A DNA stretch of 64,000 bases from Arthrobotrys musiformis (GCA_036971715.1 JAVHJL010000002.1:4124501-4188500); one strand, 5' to 3'; shown: positions 9,577 through 20,327, counted from the stretch's first letter. Numbers and translations: made by a program. The notes: generated from the sequence alone by a model not told the origin.

Positions 9577-11261
9577 ATGGACGCAGACGGCCGACAGAAA
9601 CGGACGCTGCTTCGGTTGACCTCATCTGCAACACTTTCCACCGCCCCACGTCGCCCCTCCACAACTTCGACTTCGACTTCAACATCGTATAATAGTTCTG
9701 CTGCGTCCGCCAGGCTTTCTCAGTTGAACAATCATATCCCCATCGCTTCTTCCGGTAATAATAATATTTCGACTGTTTTGAGGAAGTTTTCTACTTCGAC
9801 GACGACGACGGAAAATAAAATGAGCGCACAGGCTGAGCATCCTACCGTCCTGATCCCGGGACCCATCGAGTTCGATGATGCCGTATGTATTTCTTCTCTC
9901 GAAAATGCATAACTTTTTTTTTTCTTTTAAAAATTTATAGATGAAGAGATGATGTTGACATTGTGTGAAAGGTCCTCCAAGCAATGGCCACTCCCAGCGA
10001 GTCCCACGTCGGCATGCCCTTCGTCAACGTCTTCGGCGACACCCTAACCCAACTCCGTCAGCTCTTCATCTCCACCTCCCCAGACGCACAGCCGCTCATC
10101 CTCAGCGGTTCCGGCACACTAGGCTGGGACGTCGTCGCATCCAACATCATCGAACCCGGTGACGAAGTCCTAGTCCTGCACACCGGATACTTTGGCGACT
10201 CCTTCTCCGACTGTCTTACCACCTACGGCGCCGTACCCACGCAATTGGGAGCACCGATCGGGTCCAGGCCGTCCCCCGAGGAGATTGAGAATGCATTGAA
10301 GGGGAAGAAGTATAAAGCTGTTACTATCACGCATACTGATACCTCCACCGGTGTTCTATCGGATCCGAAGGAGGTGGCGGAGGTGGTGAAGAGGGTTAGT
10401 CCTGAGACTTTGGTGGTTGTGGATGGGGTTTGCAGTGTGGGATGTGAGGAGATTAGGTTTGATGAGTGGGGGTTGGATGTGGTTTTGACGGCTAGTCAGA
10501 AGGCTGTCGGTGTGCCGGCTGGGTTGTCGAGTATGTGTCTCCTCTATTTATAGCTATTCTGGGGGGATTGGTTTGGTTGTAGGAGGGTTTGCTGATGATT
10601 GTGGTGTAGTTATGATGTTGAGCGGACGGGCTATCGAGGCTTATAAGAGCAGGAAGGTCCCGCCAGGAAGCTACTTCGCCAGCTTGAAGAACTGGTTGCC
10701 GAGTATGACCCCCTCACAATCCACTGCATTTCACACGGAAATACTAATCGAGAGCAAAATAGTAATGCAAAACTACGAGGCCAAAAAGCCATCCTACTTC
10801 GCCACCCCGTCTCCACAACTAGTCCGCGCCCTGAACACCTCGCTCACCCAGATCCTCTCCGTCCCGCTCTCCCAACGCTTCGAAGAACACAAAGCCGCCT
10901 CGAAAAAGATCAAAGACGCCGTCACAAGTTTTGGACTAAAACAGCTGGCGAGCGAGGAGAAATTCCAGGCTCATGGCATGACGGCGGTTTGGTTGCCTGA
11001 GGGGATTACTCCGGCGGATATTCTGCCGCATACAGCGAAGGAAGGGGTTGTTTTTGCCGGTGGGCTGCATAAAGCTGTTGCTACCAAGTATATCAGAATT
11101 GGAAGTATGGGTGTTTCGGTGGTAAGTGCTTCCGTTCCTTTTTGTTCTTTTTGGCGGTGATACTGATGGGGCGTTAGACGAACCCGGCGTTGGGACACGT
11201 CGATAAGGCGATTAATGCTTTGAAGACCGGATTGGTAGCTGCGGGGTATCAGTTGCCGTGA
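9577..11261 (+). CDS. alanine-glyoxylate aminotransferase (AGXT/SPT family)
   Basis: Four exons: 9577-9882, 9972-10530, 10610-11121, 11178-11261. This is a PLP-dependent aminotransferase converting glyoxylate plus alanine to glycine plus pyruvate. Family marks are P-G-P-I-E-F at the start of the core, S-G-S-G-T-L-G-W-D, V-D-G-V-C-S-V-G and the PLP lysine in T-A-S-Q-K-A-V-G (K279 from this start). The N-terminus is uncertain. The frame is open back to an ATG at 9394, with other ATGs at 9478, 9577 and 9820. The stretch from 9577 to 9820 is Arg-, Ser- and Thr-rich and ends in L-R-K-F-S-T-S, like a mitochondrial presequence with its cleavage site. The ATG at 9820 has a good context and opens the conserved domain, so a presequence-free form is possible. 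Confidence 0.88.
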
Positions 11262-11633
11262 ATTTAGTTAACCGTTTTACCTTTTTTGTTAAAACGATGT
11301 TAACTTAGAGATTGGACGGGATCGAATCTTGTACGATATATGATTACCGTTTTAGATGAGGCCGGATATATATAGACTAGAATGTATCCTTCGTCTAACT
11401 ACCAGATGTGACCGTTCTATTGTAGATTTTGATACAGGTAACCGTACTGAAATTTCAAAAAGTAATCGCTATAGATAAAAGGTACTCTCGAGGCTGGACA
11501 TCTAAAAGTAACAAATTTCGTCATAACTGTCAAAAAAAAGGAATACCAAGATAAGAAACGCCATTCCCCGTGAATGCCAATAGACGCCAATTTAAACCAC
11601 CGCAACTTCTGACATAACGCTAACCTGGAGAGA
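11262..11633. other. convergent intergenic, no gene seen
   Basis: This is the 3' flank shared by AGXT and LST8. It is AT-rich and presumably holds both polyadenylation regions. No other feature is seen. Confidence 0.5.
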
Positions 11634-12698
11634 CTACCTCTCGCTATAATCGTTCAAGGCCACACAGACCGCCCCGCGATGGTGTCCGTTGTATTGTCTT
11701 ATAATACTCTGCGTGGACAGTTCCCACAGTCTGGCGAAATGATCGCTACAAGCGGTGACCAAATACGCGCTATCGGCGCTGAAGGCGCAATCCCAGACCC
11801 AGCGCTGATGACCGTGCAGGGTTGTTTCGAGCGAGAACTGCTGCGGGTCTACGCACCAGATCTTTGCGGTGTGGTCGGCGGAACAGGTGGCTAGGTGTCT
11901 GACGTCCGGGGAGAGGAGGACGCGGGTGATGTATTTTGTGTGGGCTTGGAATTTTGTGACGGGGACGAGGGAGGTTAGGTCGCGGTTTTGGATCATGCGC
12001 CAGACGTAGCAGTTGCCCTGTTTTCATTCATTATATTAATATCATTATGATCGGTGGGTGGGTGGAAGGGTGGGGTAAAAGGCGTACCGTGTTATTACCC
12101 GCAACGAGCATGCTGCCGTCGGTGGCGACGGTGACGCTCCTGACGGGGACATCGTCCTCCGGTATCAACTGATGCGTACACTTATTCTCACCCAAATCCC
12201 AAATCCTCACATTCCCGGCTTGATCGCAACTGATCAGTTCTCCCTGATTGGGATGGATAACCACATCATTAACCGGGCTGCCATGGCTATAATTCCTCTG
12301 CACGGTTCCGGTTCTGGTATCCCAGATCTTAACCGTCCCGTCTTCGGAGGAGGTGACCATCCATTTGCCCTCGCAGTGGAAGCCGACGCCGGTGACGTTG
12401 TTGGTGTGGCCTTCGAAGGAGAGGACGGGGGCGGGGTTTGTGGATTTTATGTCGTAGAGTTTTACGTTTACGTGACCTGCGGCGGCGAGGAAACGCTTGT
12501 CTGGGGAGATGCAGAGGCGGTTTACTTGGCTGTCTGCGTGCTGGATTGTGCGGGAGCAGATGCCTGAGAGGGCTTCCCAGAATCTTTTTTGTATTGTATG
12601 TTACTCGTTAGTGAGGGGGGTTTGAAGGGAGGGGGGGGTATGGGGTGGGTGTACCGTATGGTGTGGTCGTAACCGGCGGTGCACATTATTACGCTCAT
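11634..12698 (-). CDS. LST8: TOR complex subunit LST8 (WD-repeat)
   Basis: Three minus-strand exons: 12655-12698, 12088-12583, 11634-12017, giving 307 residues, close to the 303 of yeast Lst8. It is a seven-bladed WD40 propeller that binds the TOR kinase domain in both TORC1 and TORC2. Characteristic pieces are A-G-Y-D-H-T-I-R-F-W at the start, E-G-H-T-N-N-V-T-G-V-G-F, S-S-E-D-G-T-V-K-I-W-D, N-C-Y-V-W-R, H-G-H-Q-R-W-V-W-D-C-A-F and the closing R-G-A-V-C-V-A-L-N-D. WD blades fill the whole protein. Transcribed divergently from the syntaxin gene. Confidence 0.93.
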
Positions 12699-13065
12699 TG
12701 TGGCGGGATTTATTTGTTCGATTCCTCCTCTTCCTTCTGATCTTTGCTATATCCTTGCTGTGGGGCCTATTGTCTGGCTGATGAGGGTGTAGAATACGGG
12801 ATCTCGAGGGTATTGCTGCTGTCGATGGTGTTTTATATGTCGCGAAAGCAGAGGGAACGCAGCTCAAAGAGTTGGCCGACGCCAAGACCTGCGCATGACA
12901 TCGCTTCGGCCAAAACGGCGGCATCATTCCTCTCTCTCTCCCATCAGACCTCAACTTCAACTTCAACCTCAACCTCACGATAACCATACTATCACCACCA
13001 CACCACCGTCGCCGGGAGTCAATAGACAGATAGATAGAAGGAATACAGCAGACGAGGAAGCAAAG
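12699..13065. promoter_or_regulatory. divergent promoter LST8 / syntaxin
   Basis: This is the 367-nt interval between two divergent start codons. The right half has CT-rich DNA including a short run of CTTCAA/CCTCAA-type repeats at about 12946-12976. An open frame extends upstream of the syntaxin ATG from 12895, but it has no family similarity that I can see. Confidence 0.4.
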
Positions 13066-13999
13066 ATGTCTTTCGCCCGCCTCTCAACCCTCGAATCCCA
13101 GCCCACCACCGACCGCTCAACCGGCTACTCGGACGACCCGGAGTTCCAACGACTAACCCAATCCCTCTCCTCCCGACTCTTCAACCTCACCTCCAACATC
13201 ACCAAAGCGAACCACATCCTTTCGCTGCTGGGCACGAAAAAGGATTCGCAGGAGACCAGAGATCGGTTGCAGAAGTTACTGTCGGAGACCAGGGATGGCT
13301 TCAAGCAGATCGGTGAGGGGGTGAAGAGGGTGCAGTTGTGGGAGAATGTTAGCGTACGTCATCTCCTCCTTTCCCTTCTCTCCCATTCACACACCCGGTC
13401 AAAATGGTATTTCCTGGTATAAAAGCTAACATGGAAAAACTATATGTGATAAACAGCCCCAACAACGGTTCGTTCAAGAAAAACTCTCCCGCGAATTCAC
13501 TGCCGCCCTTCCGGACTTCCAAGCCGTCCAGAAGCTTTCTTTGGAAAAACAGCGACAGTATGTAATCCAAGCCCGTACGGCATTGGATACCATCACCCAC
13601 CATGATGACACCTCGCACCCTCCATCCCCCGGCGAAGGCGGCGAAGCCATGCCACTGGTCCTCCAACAGACAGCCCAGCTACAATTAGCTTCACAATCCG
13701 AAGTCGACTTTCAGGAGTCAATGATCCAAGAACGTGAAGAGGAAATTAGAGATATAGAGGAAGGTATCACGCAGCTCAACGAGATCTTTAGGGATCTTGG
13801 CACCATGGTTAACGAACAGGGGACTATGGTTGAGAGGGTTTGGACGAGTATCGATAATACGCGCACGGATACCAGAGCTGCTAGTCGGGAGCTTACCACT
13901 GCGGCGAGGAGTCAGAAGGCGGCAAGGAATCGGGCTTGTTGTTTGTTGCTGATTTTGGCGGTGGTGCTGTTGGTTGTTTTGCTGGCGGTTTTGACTTAG
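13066..13999 (+). CDS. PEP12: Qa-SNARE of the PEP12/syntaxin-7 type
   Basis: Two exons, 13066-13353 and 13457-13999, giving 276 residues. It is a tail-anchored t-SNARE. An N-terminal helical syntaxin domain (about residues 20-140) is followed by a SNARE heptad region (Q-E-R-E-E-E-I-R-D-I-E onward) with the central-layer glutamine in N-E-Q-G-T-M-V. A short basic linker and a C-terminal Leu/Val-rich membrane anchor with only two residues after it close the protein. This fits endosomal/vacuolar Pep12 or Vam3; Pep12 is my preferred name but the two are not easily separated here. The ATG at 13066 is chosen because the syntaxin domain starts there. Confidence 0.85.
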
Positions 14000-14533
14000 G
14001 TTGATGTCCGTCGTCGCTTGCGGATTGCGAGCTTTGCGGCAGCATTCTGGGCTTATGGGGTAGTAGAGAGGGTGTGTGAGTGTATTTGTTTTATACATTT
14101 TCTTCTTTCTTTTGCATACTTGATACCTAGCTGTCTTTTTGTCCTTGTTCTTTTTGGCAGATGGGGTTTGCTTTCTGGGTTTATTGGTCTTGATATAGTG
14201 ATGGAAGAGGGGAACCAGCGTTTGGTATAATATTTGTTCTTCGTTTGGGGATCATCGCGGGCGCTATTACCTTTCTTTTTTTGGTCTTTGCTCGTATTGT
14301 GTATTCTCTTGTTCCATATAGTTGGTTTTTATAGATGAATGGTAGCCTCGAATGCGATGAATGGTATCTCCCGCCTTAATTCCATATTTTATAAAGATAA
14401 ATTGTCGGGGTATAGCTCATTAGATTTTAAGCAATCATCTAAACTTTTGGGTGTGAGAAAGGGTGGGTAGATGGAAAATATATACATTTGGTCGTAAGAT
14501 CGTAAGAATGAGATTTGCGAGAAAGTTTTTTTT
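14000..14533. other. convergent intergenic, no gene seen
   Basis: T-rich DNA between the syntaxin and NAA10 stop codons. I see only the expected 3' flanks. Confidence 0.5.
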
Positions 14534-15316
14534 TCAGGACGAGGCTTTGGGCTGCTCCACCTTCTCGACGAGATCGCTGACGCCTAACGCCCTTCCAATC
14601 TTGACTTTTCGCATGACTTCCTTCGGTTTTTTATCTTCCTGACCTTCATCGCCGACGGGATCGCCCTCGTCTTCATCGCCGGTACCAGTGGGGGCGCCTT
14701 CTTTCTCTTCACCCTCGGCCTTCTTATCTTCCTTCTTGAACTGGGCTTCCTCCTTCTTGACGGCGTCCCAGATGAAATCCAGGTTCTGCTTCATGGAGAA
14801 GGCATCCTCGCCGTCGGCGTAGTATTTCGATTCCACCTTCTCGACCTCGAATTGGAGGGTGTCTTTGTAGAGTCTCAATGCGGCTTTGTTGGAGACGCGG
14901 ACGTGGAGGGAGACGTATTTCGCGCCGAAGGTTTCGACCATTGCTTTCTCTGTATTCCCTATATTAATATCTCATTCTAGTCTTAATGGGGTAGGGAACA
15001 TACGACTCTGCCGCATAAGTTTCTCGGCGAGTCCGAGCCTTCTGTGCGTCCTCATAACCGACAGGGAGGTGATATGTCCATGCGGGATGCCATCGACGGG
15101 CTCCTCCTCCATTTTTGCGAGGACATATCCAACGATCTTGGGCGGGTCGTGCGGGGATCTGGAGGGTTTTGAGAGGTCGATGGCGACGTATGAGAGCTGG
15201 GGCCAGGTTAGGGCGTGGTAGAGGTAGTATTTTGCGAAGTAGTTTTCTGGGAGGTTTGTTATGTTGCAGGTTTGGACGTGCGGGATGTGGGAGGGGTGGA
15301 GGAGGACGATGTCCAT
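14534..15316 (-). CDS. ARD1: N-alpha-acetyltransferase NAA10 (ARD1), NatA catalytic subunit
   Basis: Two minus-strand exons, 15004-15316 and 14534-14949, giving 242 residues. It is the GNAT-fold catalytic subunit of NatA, which acetylates protein N-termini co-translationally with its NAA15 partner on the ribosome. The N-terminal two thirds is highly conserved: N-L-P-E-N-Y-F-x-K-Y-Y-L-Y-H, L-A-K-M-E-E-E-P, H-G-H-I-T-S-L-S-V, the acetyl-CoA loop R92-R-L-G-L-A97, and S-L-H-V-R-V-S-N-K-A-A. The acceptor at 14949/14950 was chosen because it yields M-R-Q-S-Q-K-A-M-V-E-T, the family sequence; another AG nine bases upstream would insert three residues. The C-terminal tail is acidic and Lys-rich and looks disordered. 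Confidence 0.94.
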
Positions 15317-15873
15317 TTTGGCGGATTTGGGGTGATGGTGAGGGGGGGGTATGAGGTGGGGGGGTATTGAGGTGGGTGGAGGGGGATGAGGATGGTGATA
15401 AGTTGAGGTTACTGGATTGGGATTGTATGCAGTTTTGAGAGGATGGTGGATGTGTTGTCGCGTGTGTTGTGGGGGGTTACACCTAGGAATAATCAACACA
15501 GACGAGAAAGAAAGACGTTGTGTTGTATTTTAGGGATGTGTTGTATGAAATAAGTGTTTGTCGTGTTTGTCGTGTTTGTCCCGCGCGGGTTGTGTTGCTG
15601 TGTTGCTGTGTTGCGGTGCACTAGGCCCGAACAGGACTCAACAGCCGCCAACATCACTTTCTCGTATCTCCACTGCTCTTCCTTCCACTTCCCACTTCCA
15701 CTTCCACTTCCTCTTCCCGCATCCACCTGTCTCTCCCACGCGCTTCCCGTCATCACCACCATCATCACCATCATCACCAACCATTCGCCATTCGCCATCA
15801 TCACCTTCCCCGTCTCTCAGCCATAATTATCATTCCCAGTCACTAACGAGTCACCAACCATTCGCCCTCCACG
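15317..15873. promoter_or_regulatory. divergent promoter NAA10 / acidic protein
   Basis: This interval separates two divergent start codons. It has strand-biased tracts: G-rich on the left, then CT/CA-rich repeats such as ATCACC and CTTCCACTTCC at about 15660-15800. A minus-strand AAAATACAACACA-like element near 15517-15530 resembles the candidate start-site motif seen elsewhere in the window. Confidence 0.4.
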
Positions 15874-18201
15874 ATGTCGCAGCGCTCCTCCGCCTTCGGA
15901 GGCAGCACCATGTCTGCAACATCGGTTTCATCATCACGACGTTTCCCATCAGCCCTGGAACGTAACAACCCGGACGTCCGTCCGTCAATTCTCGCGCTCG
16001 TCGATACGAGCAAACCAATCTCACAGCAGGTCGACCAGATCAAGGCGGCCACGCAGCGAGAGGCTGGCTCCCCGGCCGGCCCTCGTGTGACGTCGGGAGA
16101 CAGCGATGTCTTCCGGCTTTCACAGCGTGGTCCGCCGCGATCTAACGCGTCGCACCATTCAATCCGGTCCTTCGGCAGCTACGGCCTCACCCCGAACACA
16201 AGGAGGCAAACCAGCGGCGAGCTGGGGAAGGGAGACGATGGCCTGATAGTGGCCATGAGGAAGAAGGCGGCAGAGGAGAGGAGGAAGAAACACCTTCGAG
16301 AGGTGCGTGCTTCCCAGGCGGGGAGCACCATCTCGAGGGGTGCTTTCGGAGCCTCAAGGGTGTCCAACTCGTCGTTTGGCATCTCGCGAATTGGCCTCCA
16401 TTCTTCGACGGGGTCTGGGATTCGTCCCGCCTCGTCGTTTATGGGGAGCCGTTCGCAGCTACTGCCACGAACCACCACCACCACCACCACCGCCACAAAC
16501 ACCAACGCCGGCGCCACACCCGCCGCATCACCACACCGTTTCGAGGACCTCAGATATGTCCAAGAGGTTCTAGCCAGGTCCAGGGGGACCTCGGCCGTGA
16601 GCAGCCGGGCAAGCTCACCAGAGGCAACAAAACCGGAAAGTCCCTATGCAGCTTTGGCTGCTAGGGCACGGGGCGCCCTGTTCGAGAATACTCGGGGCCT
16701 CCAGGAGGCGAAGGCGGAGAAGAGGAAGGAGGAGGCGAGGAGGAGGGAGATGGAGAGGGAGCGTCAGAGGAGGGACGCGAGGATGGAGATGCTGGCCAAA
16801 TTGGCGGCAGAGGAGGAGGAGGAGCGTCTCCGGCGGGAGGAAGAGGTGCTCTCGGCGAGCAATCGCAAGCGCGATGCCGCTGGGACCCTCCGATACTCGC
16901 CGGAGGACGCGATGGACAACTCTGTCCATCCATACGGCAAGGAGGCCAAAGACCCGCGAAAGCGGTCTTTGGCCGCCGATTCGCTGGCTAAGAACCAGCA
17001 ACCGACGAAGAGGTCCCGGTCCTCGGAACCGGCAGACGATATGCCGCGGTCTTCGGACCGAAAGTTAATGCCGCCGCCGCCCGCCCCAAATTCGCAGCAT
17101 TCTGCTGCAATGCTGTCCTCCCAGCCAAGTATGTCGTTCGGCCTGGGGCCAGAGGAGATGGAGGAGGAGGGGGAAGGAGAGGAGGAAGAGGCCGGCACCA
17201 ATCGTCCGGCTAACCATAGTGTTGAGCCGGAGATCGGGATGCCGGTCTCATCACTGTTGCCGTCGAGCGCCCCACTCGGGGGGGCACCCATCGCTCGCGA
17301 CTTTGCATACCCCGGCGGCCCCATACTCAACCCCGAGCCAGTCCACGCGGGGTCCGATACCGAGCCCGACGACGAAGAAGAAGAAGAGGAAGAGGAGGAA
17401 GAGCTGGCGGGACCGAAGGGCGGGAAGCCTGAGGTCGTCAGCCTCCTCGACAGCGACGACGACGACAACGAGGAAGACGATGATGAGGAGGAGACATTCA
17501 ACGGATTTGGGGATTACGACGATGAGGAAGAGGAGGAGGAAGGGGATGAGGAGGAGGAGAGTGAAGAGGAAGATGATGACGACGAGGACGATAGCGATAA
17601 CGATGGTTTGGGCGAGCCCACCATCATCCCGATTTGCAGCTCACCAGTCCCGGAGAACATCCATGACGACGATGCCCCGGAAACCAACGGTTCGACCGCT
17701 CCCATTTCGGACAGCTCCCTCGCCGAAGACGGCGGGTCTTCCTTGACCGCCCAGGCCCAAGCTTCTGGTACCCAGAACGGCGTCCCCGCAGCAGGACCCC
17801 TACCTACGACCGTCCAGTCATCTTCGCAAGAGAAGATGTGGATGCGTGAGAGTGGAGGCAGGCTTATGCGCTCTGCATCCCCCGAGAGTGTGGGAAGTGC
17901 AACAGCTGCACAGTCATCGAACAACGCTGGTTCTACCACTACCACCGCCACGGTTGCGCAGTCGTCGTCTTTCCAAGGGAAAGCGCGACCACGCAATAGT
18001 GGGGGGAGGTTTTTGCACTCTGCGACCCCTGAGAACGTGGGAATTGCACTAGCTGCACCGAGGAACAACCACGACGCACCGAACGGCGACAATCACGATG
18101 CGCCGAATGAGGATGAGGCGACGGGCTCCGAACTACCGATTGATCCACTTTTGAACCCTGGAATCGACGCTGCCATTCCGGCTGTCGCGCATGCCCATTA
18201 G
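15874..18201 (+). CDS. acidic, low-complexity protein of unknown function
   Basis: A single open frame of 775 residues with no needed intron; I do not recognise the family. The N-terminal 200 residues are Ser/Arg-rich. Residues about 270-340 form a charged Glu/Arg/Lys helix typical of a coiled coil. A Lys/Arg cluster follows that could be a nuclear signal. Long Glu/Asp runs lie at about 428-442, 497-512, 525-535 and 548-575. The stretch V-V-S-L-L-D-S-D-D-D-D has the shape of a SUMO-interacting motif: a hydrophobic core followed by acidic residues. The C-terminus carries two diverged copies of a roughly 40-residue unit containing S-G-G-R and S-A-[ST]-P-E. A nuclear chromatin or scaffold role would fit but is inference. 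Confidence 0.72.
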   Translation: MSQRSSAFGGSTMSATSVSSSRRFPSALERNNPDVRPSILALVDTSKPISQQVDQIKAATQREAGSPAGPRVTSGDSDVFRLSQRGPPRSNASHHSIRSFGSYGLTPNTRRQTSGELGKGDDGLIVAMRKKAAEERRKKHLREVRASQAGSTISRGAFGASRVSNSSFGISRIGLHSSTGSGIRPASSFMGSRSQLLPRTTTTTTTATNTNAGATPAASPHRFEDLRYVQEVLARSRGTSAVSSRASSPEATKPESPYAALAARARGALFENTRGLQEAKAEKRKEEARRREMERERQRRDARMEMLAKLAAEEEEERLRREEEVLSASNRKRDAAGTLRYSPEDAMDNSVHPYGKEAKDPRKRSLAADSLAKNQQPTKRSRSSEPADDMPRSSDRKLMPPPPAPNSQHSAAMLSSQPSMSFGLGPEEMEEEGEGEEEEAGTNRPANHSVEPEIGMPVSSLLPSSAPLGGAPIARDFAYPGGPILNPEPVHAGSDTEPDDEEEEEEEEEELAGPKGGKPEVVSLLDSDDDDNEEDDDEEETFNGFGDYDDEEEEEEGDEEEESEEEDDDDEDDSDNDGLGEPTIIPICSSPVPENIHDDDAPETNGSTAPISDSSLAEDGGSSLTAQAQASGTQNGVPAAGPLPTTVQSSSQEKMWMRESGGRLMRSASPESVGSATAAQSSNNAGSTTTTATVAQSSSFQGKARPRNSGGRFLHSATPENVGIALAAPRNNHDAPNGDNHDAPNEDEATGSELPIDPLLNPGIDAAIPAVAHAH
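17815..18066 (+). repeat. diverged internal duplication in the acidic protein
   Basis: Residues about 648-685 and 686-731 align as two copies sharing S-S-x-Q-x-K, S-G-G-R, S-A-[ST]-P-E-[SN]-V-G and A-A. The DNA copies share stretches such as AGTGGAGGCAGG / AGTGGGGGGAGG. This points to an old tandem duplication in frame. Confidence 0.65.
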
Positions 18202-19124
18202 GAAGGGTATGTTTATGTGTGGATCTGGCTTATCCTAGAATGCATATCGTTTTTCACCATTCTTGGCGGCTGGTACTATTTACATCGTTAACCTCCACAT
18301 CCTCGCCCGTTGGATCACCTTTATTATTGAACGCCCCTCCTGATCTCTTCTTTACTAAATGTCGACCGTCCCCTCGACTATGGATCGCTCTTGCTCGTCC
18401 TTGAAGCTGCTCACGATTTATTACGATTCTCGATGCGTCATCGCATCATTGTCGAGTTCGAGTGTACCCCTCGACTCTATGACATGGCTTTCTACCTTTC
18501 TCCGTCCTACCGATTACCCGAATCTCGACCGCCCCCTCGGATTCAGACCTATCACTCTAGCATTGTTTGTTGCCGGTTGTCGAGTGTACCCCTCGATTCT
18601 CTGGCACAAACGGGACGACACAAAAGTCATTATCATAACTTTCTTATTGTGTACTATAGCTACCTACTACGGGTAGAACCAATGGGTCGGCGTTACATGC
18701 TTTTTGTTTTGTTTCATGTTCATTTTCATACTGTTTTATTATTACCTTTGTTGCTTCATTAGCGATATGGTTAGATTGTTACTTTTACTTGCATGGATGA
18801 GATGCATGCTGCACTTTTGTATTTACTATGTTGATGTTGTCCTTTTTTTTTTTTTTTTTTTTTTTTTATTTTTTTTTTTTTTAAGCGGTCATGGATATAT
18901 TGATGGGTGGATGGGTTTTATAGGATAGATAGGATGAATTGAAGAAGAGACGGGTGGAGGTTGTCTCTGTTGTGGACCGCTATATTATATGTGCAAACAC
19001 GTAGTTCTTGAGTGATATTGTCTTTAGTTTATACTATAGACGGGCGATTATATTGCAACATGAAGCTAGATACGTGCTTTTGTAGTAGTAATAGTATGTG
19101 GTCTAGAGTAAGTGGTAGAGTGCT
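18202..19124. other. convergent intergenic with long T tracts
   Basis: No gene is seen. T runs broken by a single A occupy about 18842-18882. The sequence TCGAGTGTACCCCTCGA-like occurs twice (about 18457-18475 and 18578-18597), a short direct repeat. The rest is ordinary 3' flank. Confidence 0.5.
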
Positions 19125-19955
19125 TTACATAAAGTCGTCCTCGAAGTCCTCGTAGCTCTGCCCGTGCTTGTTGCTGCTGCCGGCGACAGCGCTATCGTCG
19201 TTCCATTCGTCGTAGGCGTGGTCTTTTTGGTACTTGATATCCTGTCGTTCTCGTTCTACCTTTTGCTCTTCCTTTTTCTGTTTCATTTGGTTGGTTAGCA
19301 TGTTTTGTACTCTAGTTTTAAAGGCGGGGGGGTGGGGGTATGGTACCCTCTCCTGCTGGGCAATGCGCTCCCTCTTCCTGATTTCCCTCAAATGGTCTTC
19401 CTTCTGCTGGTAGAGGTTGGGGTATTCCTCCCGTTTCGTTTTATTGAGACGGTTGACGATGGGGTTCTGGCGCTGGGCGACAGTGATCCTTTTGACCTTC
19501 TTGGGATCCTTGAAGGAGACCTGGCCGACGGCCATGCTGCCGTCTTTGCGGAGGTTGCTCCATGGCGTGTAGATTATGGCGACATTATCCTTTTTGTTGC
19601 CTTGCCCGGGTTAGTACTCCCCTTTCCTCTTTTTGATTGTATGATTTTTTTATGGGGGAGCATGCCTTCGATGCTATTCGCCTTTGTGAGCTGGGCGAGG
19701 TCGGTGAGGAGGTCTTCGGGGATATCCTCCCATGAGGCGCCCTCGGCTAGACGGAGGTAGATGTGGGCGGAGGAGAGCTTGTCGACGTGGAACCAGACGT
19801 CTTCGTCCCAGCCGTGTTTGATGAGTTCTTCGTCTGTTATATGTTAGTATTTGATGGAGCGGAATTGAGGGGTGAAACGTACTTTCGACTTTATCCTTGC
19901 CGACGTAGATGTACGCCGCGGGCTCGACGACGTTGGAGGTGAAGTAGAAGACCAT
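19125..19955 (-). CDS. JLP2: JLP2 / CCDC25 homologue (NFACT-R domain)
   Basis: Three minus-strand exons: 19883-19955, 19666-19833, 19125-19600, giving 238 residues. The N-terminal NFACT-R (DUF814) domain begins M-V-F-Y-F-T-S-N-V-V-E-P and continues H-G-W-D-E-D-V-W-F-H-V-D-K-L-S-S-A-H-I-Y-L-R-L. A coiled, Lys/Glu-rich tail ends in an acidic patch (F-E-D-D-F-M). NFACT-R is shared with Rqc2/NEMF and bacterial RqcH ribosome-quality-control factors. Human CCDC25 is also reported as a membrane DNA sensor, but fungal function is unsettled. Intron 2 (19601-19665) appears to use a GC donor with an AG acceptor, because no GT lies where the conserved frame demands a junction. Confidence 0.9.
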
Positions 19956-20256
19956 CTTTGATAATATTGGGGGGTACTGGATATGGCGTCGGGATGTCCG
20001 GGTCGGCTGGAGCGGCGGGGGAAGAGTGTGGGGAAGGTGCGGGTTTTTCTTTAGGACGGTCGCATGCAAAAAACTGCGGCAAACGTTTGAAAATTTTCGG
20101 TTCGATTTGGTTCTTTTTCTTCGATTTGCTTTGGGGTTCAACCGGGAAGGACGGATTCGTAGTTTTTTGTATACTTTGGGTTAGAAAAGAGGGATCATTG
20201 TCGTATCCGAGGGTATCTTATTTCATATTCTCTCGAGGAGGATAGATTGATATTAT

Positions 20257-20307
20257 ATTCGACTCTCGAGACTATTCGACTCTCGAGACTATTCGACTCT
20301 CGAGACT
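20257..20307. repeat. three exact 17-bp tandem repeats in HEM2 promoter
   Basis: The unit ATTCGACTCTCGAGACT occurs three times with no mismatch. Each unit carries the near-palindrome ACTCTCGAGACT centred on CTCGAG, so three evenly spaced dyad sites lie about 75-120 nt upstream of the HEM2 ATG. This looks like a clustered binding site, though it may be a simple minisatellite. Confidence 0.85.
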
Positions 20308-20327
20308 ATTTCCAACCGCGGCGGTGG

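Noticed and set aside
16764..18092. Long open frames (192-245 codons) on the minus strand within the acidic-protein gene
   Set aside because: They are Ser-run mirror images of the Glu/Asp-coding strand and have no independent features.
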